DNA of 64,000 bases from Pseudomonas sp. ANT_J12 (GTDB taxonomy: Bacteria > Pseudomonadota > Gammaproteobacteria > Pseudomonadales > Pseudomonadaceae), in contig NZ_VOBN01000011.1 in the NCBI RefSeq assembly GCF_008370045.1, positions 1 to 64,000 of the forward strand. The letters run 5' to 3'. A model generated the notes under the pieces. That model saw only the letters and a program-made list of their open reading frames with translations. It was not told the DNA's origin and made no database searches. This document shows positions 17,080 to 25,459 of the stretch, piece by piece. The position numbers and the translations under genes are program-made. Position 1 is the stretch's first letter. Every line of letters begins with the position of its first letter.

Positions 17080-20000
17080 ATGACCTCTGCGTCTTCGGTT
17101 GACGAGCAACGATTCCGCAAACTCCTGAGCCGCAACGTCAGCTTGCCGCTGGGCGTGGGCGTGATCAGTGCGGTTTTCTTTGTGGCGTTGATCACTTACC
17201 TGTTGTCCGTCATTCAGTGGGTGGAGCACACCGACCGGGTGATCAATAACGCCAATGAAGCGGTAAAGCTGACCGTTGACCTGGAAACCGGCATGCGCGG
17301 CTTCCTGCTCAGTGGCGACGAGCACTTCCTGGACCCGTATGAAACGGCCAGGCCGCGAATCGCCGTCGCCCTCAATACCTTGCTCGAACTGACGGCCGAC
17401 AACCCGGTGCAGACCGACCGTTTGCGCCGTCTCCAGGCCTTGCAAACCGAGTGGGCCGCCTACGCGCAATCGATGATCGATATGCAGCGCTCCAGTGGCG
17501 ATTATCGCGGCGCGATCAAGGCCGGGCGCGGCAAGCGCCTGACCGATGAAATCCGTACGCAGTTCCAGGACGTGATCGACATGGAGCAGCAGTTGCGCAC
17601 CACGCGCAACGAAGAAGTGCGCCGCACCACGATCTGGAGCATCACCCTGTACTTGGTGTTCGTGGCCGGGATCAGTGCATTGCTGGCTTACATTGGCCGC
17701 CGTGACCTGCTCAATCTCTCCCAAAACTACAGCGCCAACCTCGCCGCGCAGCAGAGTGCCGCCGACCGCCTGGAGAAGCAGGCGTGGCTGCGCAGTGGCC
17801 AGACCGAACTGGCTGAGCAAGTGCTGGGGCAACTGACCCTGAACTTGTTGGGTCGCAATATCCTGCAATTCTGCGCGCAATACCTCGGGACCGCCGTGGC
17901 GGCGATCTATGTGCGTGAAGAACATGGCGGCCTCAAGCGCGTGGCTTCTTATGGTTTGTCCCGCGAGCAGGAAGCGCAGGAACAGTCGGTCTACGACGGC
18001 GAAGGGATTATCGGCCAGGCGGTGAAACAAGGCCGGTTGATTCGCCTGGACAACGTGCCAGAAGACTACTTCAAGGTCAGCTCCGGCCTGGGCGAAGGCT
18101 TGCCCCACAGTGTGTTGGTGGTGCCGACCAGCGACGACGACCGGGTCAATGGCGTGATCGAACTTGGCTTCCTGCGGACCCTGGACGAGCGCGACATCGA
18201 ACTGCTGGAGCTGATCGCCGGCAACATCGGCACTTCGATCGAAGCGGCGCGCTACCGTCAACGCTTGCAGGAAGTGCTGGCCGAAACCCAGCAGCTCAAC
18301 GAAGAACTGCAAGTCCAGCAGGAAGAGCTCAAGACCGCGAACGAAGAGCTGGAAGAGCAATCGCGGATTCTCAAGGAATCCCAGGCGCACCTGGAAACCC
18401 AGCAAGTGGAGCTGGAGCAGACCAACGAACAGCTCGCCGAGCAGGCACAGATCCTCGCCGACCAGCGCGACGCCATGGATCAGAAGAACACCGAACTCAA
18501 TCAGGCGCAGATTCAGCTGGAAGACCGCGCCGAAGAATTGCAGCGCTCCAGCAAGTACAAATCCGAATTCCTTGCCAACATGTCCCACGAACTGCGCACG
18601 CCGCTGAACAGTTCGTTGATCCTCGCCAAGTTGCTGGCGGAGAACCCGCAGGACAACCTCAGCGCCGAACAGGTCAAGTTCGCCGAGTCGATCTATTCCG
18701 CCGGCAATGACTTGCTCAACCTGATCAACGATATTCTGGATATTTCCAAAGTCGAGGCTGGCAAGCTGGACATGCGCCCGGAAAACACCAGCGTCTCTCG
18801 TCTGGTGGAGGGCCTGCGCGGCATGTTCGAGCCGATGGCCACGGACAAGAAGCTCGATTTCCAGATCGAGTTGCAGGCCGGTGCGCCGATGATGATCTAC
18901 ACCGACCGCCAGCGCCTGGAACAAGTGATCAAGAACCTGCTGTCGAACGCGGTGAAGTTCACCGAAAAAGGCACCGTCAGCCTGACCGTCGCCAGTCAGC
19001 CGGGCGACGGTATCGCCTTCATCGTTCGCGACTCCGGGATCGGTATTGCCGCGGAACAGCAGGAAAGCATCTTCGAAGCCTTCCGCCAGGCCGACGGCAC
19101 CACCAACCGCCGTTATGGCGGCACCGGGTTGGGCCTGTCGATTTCCCGGGACCTGGCCATGTTGCTCGGCGGTTCGATCAGTGTCACCAGCGAACCGGGG
19201 CAGGGCAGTGCGTTCACCCTGGTGTTGCCGCAGCAATACGTCGAGCCGGGTGACGAGCCGGTCGAGCCAATGCGCGCGACGCCGGTCGCCTACACGCCAA
19301 AAGCACCGGTCGCGGCGCCGGTACCGCTGATTGCCGAAGTCGATATCCCGCGCTTCGATGATGACCGCGCCAAGGCACCGTTCGCCACGCGCTGCATCCT
19401 GGTGGTGGAAGATGAGGTGAATTTCGCCCACATCCTCTACGACCTGGCCCACGAACTGGGTTACCAGTGCCTGGTCGCCCACGGCGCCGATGAAGGGTAT
19501 GACCTGGCCAGGGAGTTCATCCCCGACGCCATCCTGCTGGACATGCGCCTGCCGGATCATTCCGGGCTGACGGTGTTGCAGCGCCTGAAAGAACACGCCG
19601 AAACCCGGCACATCCCGGTGCACATCATCTCGGTCGAAGACCGGGTTGAAGCGGCGATGCACATGGGCGCCATCGGTTATGCGGTCAAGCCGACCACCCG
19701 CGAGGAGCTCAAGGACGTGTTTGCCCGCCTCGAAGCCAAGCTGACCCAGAAGGTCAAACGGGTGCTGCTGGTGGAAGACGATGATTTGCAGCGCGACAGC
19801 ATTGCCCGCCTGATCGGCGAAGAAGACATCGAGATCACCGCCGTCGGTTTTGCACAGGAAGCGCTGGACCGGCTGCGCGAAACGGTCTTCGATTGCATGA
19901 TCATCGACCTGAAGCTGCCGGACATGCTCGGCAACGATCTGCTCAAGCGCATGTCCACCGAAGACATCTGTTCGTTCCCGCCGGTGATTGTCTACACCGG

Positions 20001-20571
20001 ACGCAACCTGACCCGGGACGAAGAGGCCGAGCTGCGCAAGTATTCGCGCTCGATCATCATCAAGGGTGCCCGCTCGCCAGAGCGGTTGCTGGATGAAGTG
20101 ACACTCTTTCTGCACAAAGTCGAATCCCAGTTGTCCCATGAGCGGCAGAAGATGCTCAAGACCGCGCGCAGTCGCGACAAGGTCTTCGAGGGCCGCAAGG
20201 TGCTGCTGGTCGACGACGATGTGCGCAATATCTTCGCCCTGACCAGTGCGCTGGAGCAAAAGGGCGCAGTCGTGGTCATTGGCCGGAACGGTCGTGAGGC
20301 GATTGAAAAATTGAATGAAGTCGAAGACATCGACCTGGTGCTGATGGACGTGATGATGCCGGAGATGGACGGTTTCGAGGCCACGACCTTGATCCGCCAG
20401 GACCCGCGCTGGCGCAAGCTGCCGATCATCGCCGTCACGGCCAAGGCCATGAAGGACGATCAGGAGCGCTGCCTGGCGGCGGGTTCCAACGATTACCTGG
20501 CCAAGCCGATCGACCTCGATCGCCTGTTCTCGCTGATTCGTGTGTGGTTACCGAAGATGGAACGCATCTAG
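17080..20571 (+). CDS. CHASE3-GAF hybrid histidine kinase with three receiver domains
   Basis: This 1163-aa membrane kinase has a helix near residues 25-50, an extracytoplasmic CHASE3 domain (about 50-185) and a second membrane helix (about 188-208). A GAF domain (about 245-390) and a long coiled coil rich in Q/E/L (about 395-490) follow. The kinase core has H503 in NMSHELRTPLN and the GxGLGLSIS ATP lid. Three receivers start near residues 772 (DEDGV-type acidic cluster EDE), 894 and 1041. The open frame extends to 16927, but the ATG at 17080 has AAGG upstream and gives a normal N-terminus. The gene is followed after 13 bases by a CheR enzyme, suggesting a shared transcript. Layout resembles multi-receiver stress-signalling kinases; the signal is unknown. 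Confidence 0.88.
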   Translation: MTSASSVDEQRFRKLLSRNVSLPLGVGVISAVFFVALITYLLSVIQWVEHTDRVINNANEAVKLTVDLETGMRGFLLSGDEHFLDPYETARPRIAVALNTLLELTADNPVQTDRLRRLQALQTEWAAYAQSMIDMQRSSGDYRGAIKAGRGKRLTDEIRTQFQDVIDMEQQLRTTRNEEVRRTTIWSITLYLVFVAGISALLAYIGRRDLLNLSQNYSANLAAQQSAADRLEKQAWLRSGQTELAEQVLGQLTLNLLGRNILQFCAQYLGTAVAAIYVREEHGGLKRVASYGLSREQEAQEQSVYDGEGIIGQAVKQGRLIRLDNVPEDYFKVSSGLGEGLPHSVLVVPTSDDDRVNGVIELGFLRTLDERDIELLELIAGNIGTSIEAARYRQRLQEVLAETQQLNEELQVQQEELKTANEELEEQSRILKESQAHLETQQVELEQTNEQLAEQAQILADQRDAMDQKNTELNQAQIQLEDRAEELQRSSKYKSEFLANMSHELRTPLNSSLILAKLLAENPQDNLSAEQVKFAESIYSAGNDLLNLINDILDISKVEAGKLDMRPENTSVSRLVEGLRGMFEPMATDKKLDFQIELQAGAPMMIYTDRQRLEQVIKNLLSNAVKFTEKGTVSLTVASQPGDGIAFIVRDSGIGIAAEQQESIFEAFRQADGTTNRRYGGTGLGLSISRDLAMLLGGSISVTSEPGQGSAFTLVLPQQYVEPGDEPVEPMRATPVAYTPKAPVAAPVPLIAEVDIPRFDDDRAKAPFATRCILVVEDEVNFAHILYDLAHELGYQCLVAHGADEGYDLAREFIPDAILLDMRLPDHSGLTVLQRLKEHAETRHIPVHIISVEDRVEAAMHMGAIGYAVKPTTREELKDVFARLEAKLTQKVKRVLLVEDDDLQRDSIARLIGEEDIEITAVGFAQEALDRLRETVFDCMIIDLKLPDMLGNDLLKRMSTEDICSFPPVIVYTGRNLTRDEEAELRKYSRSIIIKGARSPERLLDEVTLFLHKVESQLSHERQKMLKTARSRDKVFEGRKVLLVDDDVRNIFALTSALEQKGAVVVIGRNGREAIEKLNEVEDIDLVLMDVMMPEMDGFEATTLIRQDPRWRKLPIIAVTAKAMKDDQERCLAAGSNDYLAKPIDLDRLFSLIRVWLPKMERI

Positions 20572-20584
20572 TGGATAGCATTTA

Positions 20585-21400
20585 GTGGAAAAGAACACCG
20601 AAATCGAACTGCGGCTGCTGATCGAGGCGATCTACCTCAAGTACAGCTATGACTTTCGTGACTACTCCGGCGCCTCGATCAAGCGCCGGGTCGCTCATGC
20701 CTTGAGTCAGTTCGAGTGCGCGACCATCTCGGCGTTGCAGGAGAAAGTCCTGCACGACCCGACCGCGTTCATGCAGTTGCTGCAGTTGCTGACGATCCCG
20801 GTCAGCGAGATGTTCCGTGACCCGTCGCACTTTCTGGCGATCCGTAAGGAAGTGGTACCGCTGCTCAAGACCTATCCGTCGATCAAGATCTGGATTGCCG
20901 GGTGCAGCACCGGTGAAGAGGTCTATTCGATGGCGATCCTGTTGCGCGAGGAAGGCTTGCTCGAACGCACGATCATCTACGCCACCGACATCAATCCGCG
21001 CTCACTGGAAAAAGCCAAGCAAGGGATTTTCTCCATGGAGAACGTGCGCGCCTACACTTCCAATTACCAGCAGGCCGGTGGCCAGCGCTCGTTTGCCGAC
21101 TACTACACGGCCGCCTATGGTTACGCGATTTTCGACAAGAGCCTGTGCGAGAACGTGACCTTTGCTGACCATAGCCTGGCGACCGACAGTGTGTTTTCAG
21201 AAACTCAATTAATTTCGTGTCGCAACGTATTGATTTACTTCAATAAAAAATTGCAGGATCGAGCGTTTGGCTTGTTTCATGAGTCGCTGTGCCATCGTGG
21301 ATTCCTGGTGCTGGGCAGTAAGGAAACCCCGGATTTCTCGGCGTTCGGCAAGCAGTTCGAGCCATTGGTCAAACAAGAACGGATCTACCGTAAATCATGA
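20585..21400 (+). CDS. CheR-type protein-glutamate methyltransferase
   Basis: This 271-aa protein is a full CheR-type enzyme. The N-terminal helical domain (about residues 8-75) contains the family signature SIKRRVAHAL, and the SAM-binding core has IWIAGCSTGEEVYSMAILL (about 100-118). LISCRNVLIYFN lies near residue 210. It would transfer a methyl group from SAM to glutamate side chains, classically in chemoreceptors. No chemoreceptor, CheW or CheA gene lies nearby, so it probably serves the adjacent kinases. The start is GTG at 20585 with only a weak ribosome-binding site. It overlaps the following CheB gene by four bases (ATGA), which implies translational coupling. Confidence 0.9.
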   Translation: MEKNTEIELRLLIEAIYLKYSYDFRDYSGASIKRRVAHALSQFECATISALQEKVLHDPTAFMQLLQLLTIPVSEMFRDPSHFLAIRKEVVPLLKTYPSIKIWIAGCSTGEEVYSMAILLREEGLLERTIIYATDINPRSLEKAKQGIFSMENVRAYTSNYQQAGGQRSFADYYTAAYGYAIFDKSLCENVTFADHSLATDSVFSETQLISCRNVLIYFNKKLQDRAFGLFHESLCHRGFLVLGSKETPDFSAFGKQFEPLVKQERIYRKS

Positions 21401-21990
21401 ACAACGAAGCCGGTTTGCCGACCGTAGAGGCTATCGTGATCGGCGCTTCGGCCGGTGGAGTCGAGGCGCTGCTGAATATCCTCAGCCCGCTGCGTGAAGG
21501 GTTTGCCCTGCCGATCATCGTGGTGCTGCACCTGCCTGACGATCGTCGCAGCCAGTTGACCGAAGTGTTTGCCCGACGGGTTTCACTGCCGGTGCTGGAG
21601 GCTGTCGACAAGACATTGGTCGAAGCCGGGACCCTGTATTTTGCCGCGCCGGGCTATCACCTCTCGGTGGAACAGGACCGCAGTTTCTCGTTGAGCCTGG
21701 AGGACCGCGTGCACTATTCGCGGCCGGCCATTGATTTTCTGTTCGAGTCCGCCGCTGATGCTTACGGACCGGCGCTGGCGGCCGTGTTGTTGACCGGTGC
21801 CAACCGCGATGGCGCCAACGGTCTGGCCCAGGTCAAGTACCGTGGCGGCCTGACCGTGGTGCAAGACCCGGACGAAGCCCAGGTCGCGACGATGCCCCAG
21901 GCGGCGCTGGACTTGCATCAACCTGACCACATTCTCCCTATACGCGGCATCGGCCGTTTGCTTGTCGAGTTGGAACGAATAGCATGCTGA
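21397..21990 (+). CDS. Stand-alone CheB-type methylesterase catalytic domain
   Basis: This 197-aa protein contains only the CheB catalytic domain. The catalytic triad is visible as S18 in IGASAGG, H45 in VVLHLPDD and D138 in TGANRDGA. It would hydrolyse glutamyl methyl esters or deamidate glutamine, opposing the CheR enzyme encoded just upstream. It lacks the N-terminal receiver that activates canonical CheB, so control must come from elsewhere, perhaps from the neighbouring receivers. It overlaps the upstream gene by four bases and the downstream kinase gene by seven, which places all three in one tightly coupled operon. Confidence 0.9.
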   Translation: MNNEAGLPTVEAIVIGASAGGVEALLNILSPLREGFALPIIVVLHLPDDRRSQLTEVFARRVSLPVLEAVDKTLVEAGTLYFAAPGYHLSVEQDRSFSLSLEDRVHYSRPAIDFLFESAADAYGPALAAVLLTGANRDGANGLAQVKYRGGLTVVQDPDEAQVATMPQAALDLHQPDHILPIRGIGRLLVELERIAC

Positions 21991-23165
21991 GTGACATCCA
22001 AGCCAAACTGCTGATCGTCGACGATCTGCCGGAAAACCTGCTGGCCCTCGAAGCGTTGATCAAGCGCGAAGACCGCATGGTCTACAAGGCGCTGTCGGCG
22101 GACGAAGCGCTGTCGTTGTTGCTGCAACACGAATTCGCCATGGCCATTCTTGACGTGCAGATGCCGGGCATGAACGGCTTCGAACTGGCCGAACTGATGC
22201 GCGGCACGGAAAAGACCAAGAACATCCCGATTGTCTTCGTCAGCGCTGCTGGCCGTGAGCTGAACTACGCGTTCAAAGGGTACGAAAGCGGTGCCGTGGA
22301 CTTCTTGCACAAGCCGCTGGATATCCACGCGGTCAAGAGCAAGGTTAATGTGTTCGTCGACCTGTATCGCCAGAGCAAGGCCATGAAGCAACAGGTCGAA
22401 GCCCTGGAGCAGAGCCGTCGCGAGCAGGAAGCGCTGCTGAAAAAACTGCAGACCACTCAGAATGAACTGGAGCAGGCCGTGCGCATGCGCGATGACTTTA
22501 TGTCGATCGTCGCCCACGAAGTGCGCACGCCGCTCAATGGCCTGATCCTCGAAACCCAATTGCGCAAGATGCACCTGGCCCGGGACAACGCAGCGGCGTT
22601 TACCCTGGACAAGATGCACGCCATGGTCGACCGCGACGAGCGGCAGATCAAAAGCCTGATCCGCCTGATCGAAGACATGCTCGATGTCTCGCGCATTCGC
22701 ACCGGCAAACTGTCGATCCGCCCGAGCCGGGTAGATCTGGTGAAACTGGTCGACAACCTGCTGCAAAACTTCGCGCCGCAGGTCGATGCCGCCGAGTCCT
22801 CGGTGACGTTCAGCGCCGAAGGGCCGGTGGAAGGGCAGTGGGACGAGTTCCGGATCGAGCAGGTGATTTCCAACTTGCTGACCAACGCCCTGCGCTATGG
22901 CGGCAAGGGTCAGATCGATGTGCGGGTGTATTGCCACGAAGGCCAGGCCCGGGTCGAGGTCCAGGACCGCGGCATCGGCATCAGTGAAGAAAACCAGAAG
23001 CGTATTTTTCAACAGTTCGAACGGGTTTCAGCCAAGACCGTGATTGCGGGACTTGGGCTCGGGCTCTTTATTTCCGAGCAAATCGTCGCCGCCCATGGCG
23101 GATCCATCGTCGTCGAGAGCAGAATCAACGAAGGCGCCTTATTTCGCGTTTGTCTGCCGCTGTAG
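21984..23165 (+). CDS. Receiver-histidine kinase protein
   Basis: This 393-aa soluble protein has an N-terminal receiver (phospho-acceptor D57 in MAILDVQMPGMNG, conserved lysine in FLHKPLD), a coiled-coil linker (about residues 130-165) and a kinase core. The core has H178 in VAHEVRTPLNG and an ATP lid ending GLGLGLFISEQIV. No membrane helix is seen, so it senses through its receiver and not through an external domain. This order lets one kinase set the activity of another. The start overlaps the cheB-like stop by seven bases. It is followed by a stand-alone receiver gene that is a natural phosphate acceptor. Confidence 0.9.
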   Translation: MLSDIQAKLLIVDDLPENLLALEALIKREDRMVYKALSADEALSLLLQHEFAMAILDVQMPGMNGFELAELMRGTEKTKNIPIVFVSAAGRELNYAFKGYESGAVDFLHKPLDIHAVKSKVNVFVDLYRQSKAMKQQVEALEQSRREQEALLKKLQTTQNELEQAVRMRDDFMSIVAHEVRTPLNGLILETQLRKMHLARDNAAAFTLDKMHAMVDRDERQIKSLIRLIEDMLDVSRIRTGKLSIRPSRVDLVKLVDNLLQNFAPQVDAAESSVTFSAEGPVEGQWDEFRIEQVISNLLTNALRYGGKGQIDVRVYCHEGQARVEVQDRGIGISEENQKRIFQQFERVSAKTVIAGLGLGLFISEQIVAAHGGSIVVESRINEGALFRVCLPL

Positions 23166-23242
23166 GAAAGCAGCCAGATAAACGCAACCTCTGAACGACC
23201 TCACGGTCGTATCAGCAGCTATTGACCGAACAAAGGCTTCCC

Positions 23243-23620
23243 ATGAGTGAAGATGCGCAAGATGTAGTACTCATTGTCGAGGACGATCCCTCGATTTTGA
23301 TGGTGTTGTCTGCCTATCTGTCGGGCGAGGGGTATCGGGTGTTGCAGGCCGAAAACGGCGAGCAAGCCTTCGAAATCCTGGCCAGTAAACCGCACCTGGA
23401 CATGATGATTACCGACTTCCGCCTGCCTGGCGGGATTTCCGGCGTGCAGATCGCCGAGCCCGCGGTCAAGCTGCGACCGGAGCTCAAGGTTATTTTCATC
23501 AGCGGTTATCCGCAGGAAATCCGCGAGACCGACAGCCCGATTACCCGCAAGGCGCCGATTCTGGGCAAGCCGTTTGACCTGTATGTGTTGCAGGAATTGA
23601 TGCAGGAAATGCTGTCCTGA
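23243..23620 (+). CDS. Stand-alone receiver-domain response regulator
   Basis: This 125-aa CheY-like protein has acidic residues E13-D14-D15, phospho-acceptor D58 in MMITDFRLPGG, and the lysine in ILGKPFD near the C-terminus. There is no output domain. The ATG at 23243 is preceded by AAGG at a good distance; a TTG seven codons upstream is less likely. It ends the forward-strand kinase operon and faces the reverse-strand hybrid kinase across a REP element. It is a plausible shared phosphate acceptor for the kinases on both sides. Confidence 0.88.
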   Translation: MSEDAQDVVLIVEDDPSILMVLSAYLSGEGYRVLQAENGEQAFEILASKPHLDMMITDFRLPGGISGVQIAEPAVKLRPELKVIFISGYPQEIRETDSPITRKAPILGKPFDLYVLQELMQEMLS

Positions 23621-23673
23621 GATCAAAAAACGCCTATCGGTGCATGGCTTGACGGTGAGGGTGATCCTGAAAT

Positions 23674-23748
23674 CGCTTTCGCGGGCAAGCCTCGCTCCTA
23701 CAGGTTCACGCGCGTCCCGTGTAGGAGCGAGGCTTGCCCACAAAGGCG
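23674..23748. repeat. REP-type inverted repeat pair between convergent signalling genes
   Basis: Two inverted copies of the GCGAGGCTTGCCC/GTAGGAGCGAGG family face each other across about 17 bases. It lies between the receiver gene stop (23620) and the convergent hybrid kinase stop (23789), where it may serve as a bidirectional transcript end. Confidence 0.85.
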
Positions 23749-23788
23749 TCCGTGAGACCGCCATCGTCGGTAAAACCTCTCGGGCGCT

Positions 23789-25459
23789 TTAGATTCGAAT
23801 CATCTCCCGCACCTTCGCCGTCAACAGGTCGAAGGTAAACGGCTTGGTGATCATCTGCATCCCCGGGTCAAGGAAACCACCGCGCACCGCTGCGTGCTCG
23901 GCATACCCGGTAATGAACAAGACCTTGAGATCGGGCCGATACTGACGACCGATTTCCGCCAGTTGCCGGCCGTTCATCCCGGGCAACCCAACGTCGCTGA
24001 TCAACAGATCAATGCGCTGGCCGGAATCCAGGATCGGCACTGCGCTGTCGGCATCGCCAGCCTCGACGAAGGCATAGCCCAACTCGCTCAACACCGCACT
24101 GACCAACACCCGGACCGCCGGGTCGTCTTCGACGATCAGCACGGTCTCACCGTCCTGGGCGAAGGGCGCTTGCTGGATATCCGCGAGCGGATCCTGCGCC
24201 AGGTTGCCCATGTAACGCGGCAGGTAGAGGTTAACCGTGGTGCCGTTGTCGACCTCGCTCTGGATCGTGACATGGCCTCGGGACTGCTTGCTGAAACCGT
24301 AGATCATCGATAACCCAAGGCCGGTGCCCTGGCCGATGGGTTTGGTCGTGAAGAAGGGATCAAATGCCCGGCTGATGGTGCTTTGCGGCATGCCACAGCC
24401 GGTGTCGGTGACGCTCAGCACCACGTAATCCCCGGGTTCGAGGTTGCCATGGGATTCGGCGAAACCGGTGTCCAGATGCTGATTGAAGGTGTTCACCACC
24501 AATTGGCCGCCGTCGGGCATCGCATCGCGGGCATTGAGCACCAGGTTCAGCAGGGCGCTTTCCAGTTGATTGGGGTCGGCCTCGGCCACCCACAGTTGAT
24601 CGCTCAACTGCATGTCCAGTTGAATGCTTTCGTTGATGCTGCGCTGCAGCAATTCGCCCATCGAGGTCACCAGGGCGTTCATCTGCACGGGTTTGGAATC
24701 CAGCGACTGGCGGCGGGAAAACGCCAGCAAACGGTGGGTCAGGCCCGCCGCACGGTTGGCCGAAGTGACCCCCAGATCGATCAGGCTGTCGAGGTCGTCG
24801 GTGCGCCCGCGAGCCAGGCGTCGACGCAGCAGCTCCAGGCTGCCGATAATGCCGGTCAGCATGTTGTTGAAGTCATGGGCGATGCCGCCGGTCAATTGGC
24901 CGACTGCTTCCATCTTCTGCGACTGGCGCAATGCTTCTTCGTTGTGCCGCAGTTGCGCAGTGCGTTCCTCGACTTGTTGTTCAAGGGTTTCCAGGGTGGT
25001 TTGCAGGCGCAACTCGCTTTGGCTCAGGTCGATCAGCCGATCCCTGGCTTCGTACTGTCGTCGTCGCCCGCGCAACGCGGTGGTCACCAGACTGATCAGG
25101 GTTACCGGATGGAACGGGCGCTCAAGGAAGGTGACGTTGCCCAGTTGCGGGCCGAAGCGCGACGCCGGGTTGTGTTCCGGGCCGCCGTGATACGTCAGCA
25201 GCACAATCGGCAAGTCCGACCAGGCCGGTTGCTGTTCAATCAGGGTGAAGAGGGGTTCCAGGTCACTGCCGAGCAGCGCTTCGGACGAGATCAGCAGCAA
25301 CCCGGCGCCAAACTCCAGTTCGCGACACAACGCTGGCATGTCACGGCTGATGACGCCGGCGTAACCGGCCTCGTTGAGCATCATCAGCGCAATCTGGCTG
25401 TCGCGCCCCAGCGGCGCGAGGATGATCGCGCGCTCGGAGGTCGCTGCCAGCGCCGTCAT
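23789..25459 (-). CDS. Hybrid histidine kinase with N-terminal receiver-like domain
   Basis: This 556-aa soluble protein begins with a receiver-like domain (about residues 8-130). That domain keeps the fold pattern (LLLISSEALL, VLLTYHGG, FLERPFHP) but lacks the phospho-acceptor aspartate. A coiled coil (about 135-185) leads to a kinase core of the H-D-F-N type with H195 in GGIAHDFNNML, then GTGLGLSMIYGF. A C-terminal receiver follows (about 435-553), with VEDDPAVR, LLISDVGLPGMNG and MITKPFT. Its start overlaps the stop of the KaiC-like gene by four bases. Kinases of this form downstream of KaiC-like ATPases suggest that the ATPase state is read by the degenerate N-terminal domain; this is inference. 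Confidence 0.88.
   Translation of the reverse strand: MTALAATSERAIILAPLGRDSQIALMMLNEAGYAGVISRDMPALCRELEFGAGLLLISSEALLGSDLEPLFTLIEQQPAWSDLPIVLLTYHGGPEHNPASRFGPQLGNVTFLERPFHPVTLISLVTTALRGRRRQYEARDRLIDLSQSELRLQTTLETLEQQVEERTAQLRHNEEALRQSQKMEAVGQLTGGIAHDFNNMLTGIIGSLELLRRRLARGRTDDLDSLIDLGVTSANRAAGLTHRLLAFSRRQSLDSKPVQMNALVTSMGELLQRSINESIQLDMQLSDQLWVAEADPNQLESALLNLVLNARDAMPDGGQLVVNTFNQHLDTGFAESHGNLEPGDYVVLSVTDTGCGMPQSTISRAFDPFFTTKPIGQGTGLGLSMIYGFSKQSRGHVTIQSEVDNGTTVNLYLPRYMGNLAQDPLADIQQAPFAQDGETVLIVEDDPAVRVLVSAVLSELGYAFVEAGDADSAVPILDSGQRIDLLISDVGLPGMNGRQLAEIGRQYRPDLKVLFITGYAEHAAVRGGFLDPGMQMITKPFTFDLLTAKVREMIRI

Noticed and set aside
17020..20259. 1079-aa open frame on the minus strand opposite the hybrid kinase
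   Set aside because: It is a codon-bias shadow of the real kinase gene in high-GC DNA; it has no domain signature and no ribosome-binding site.
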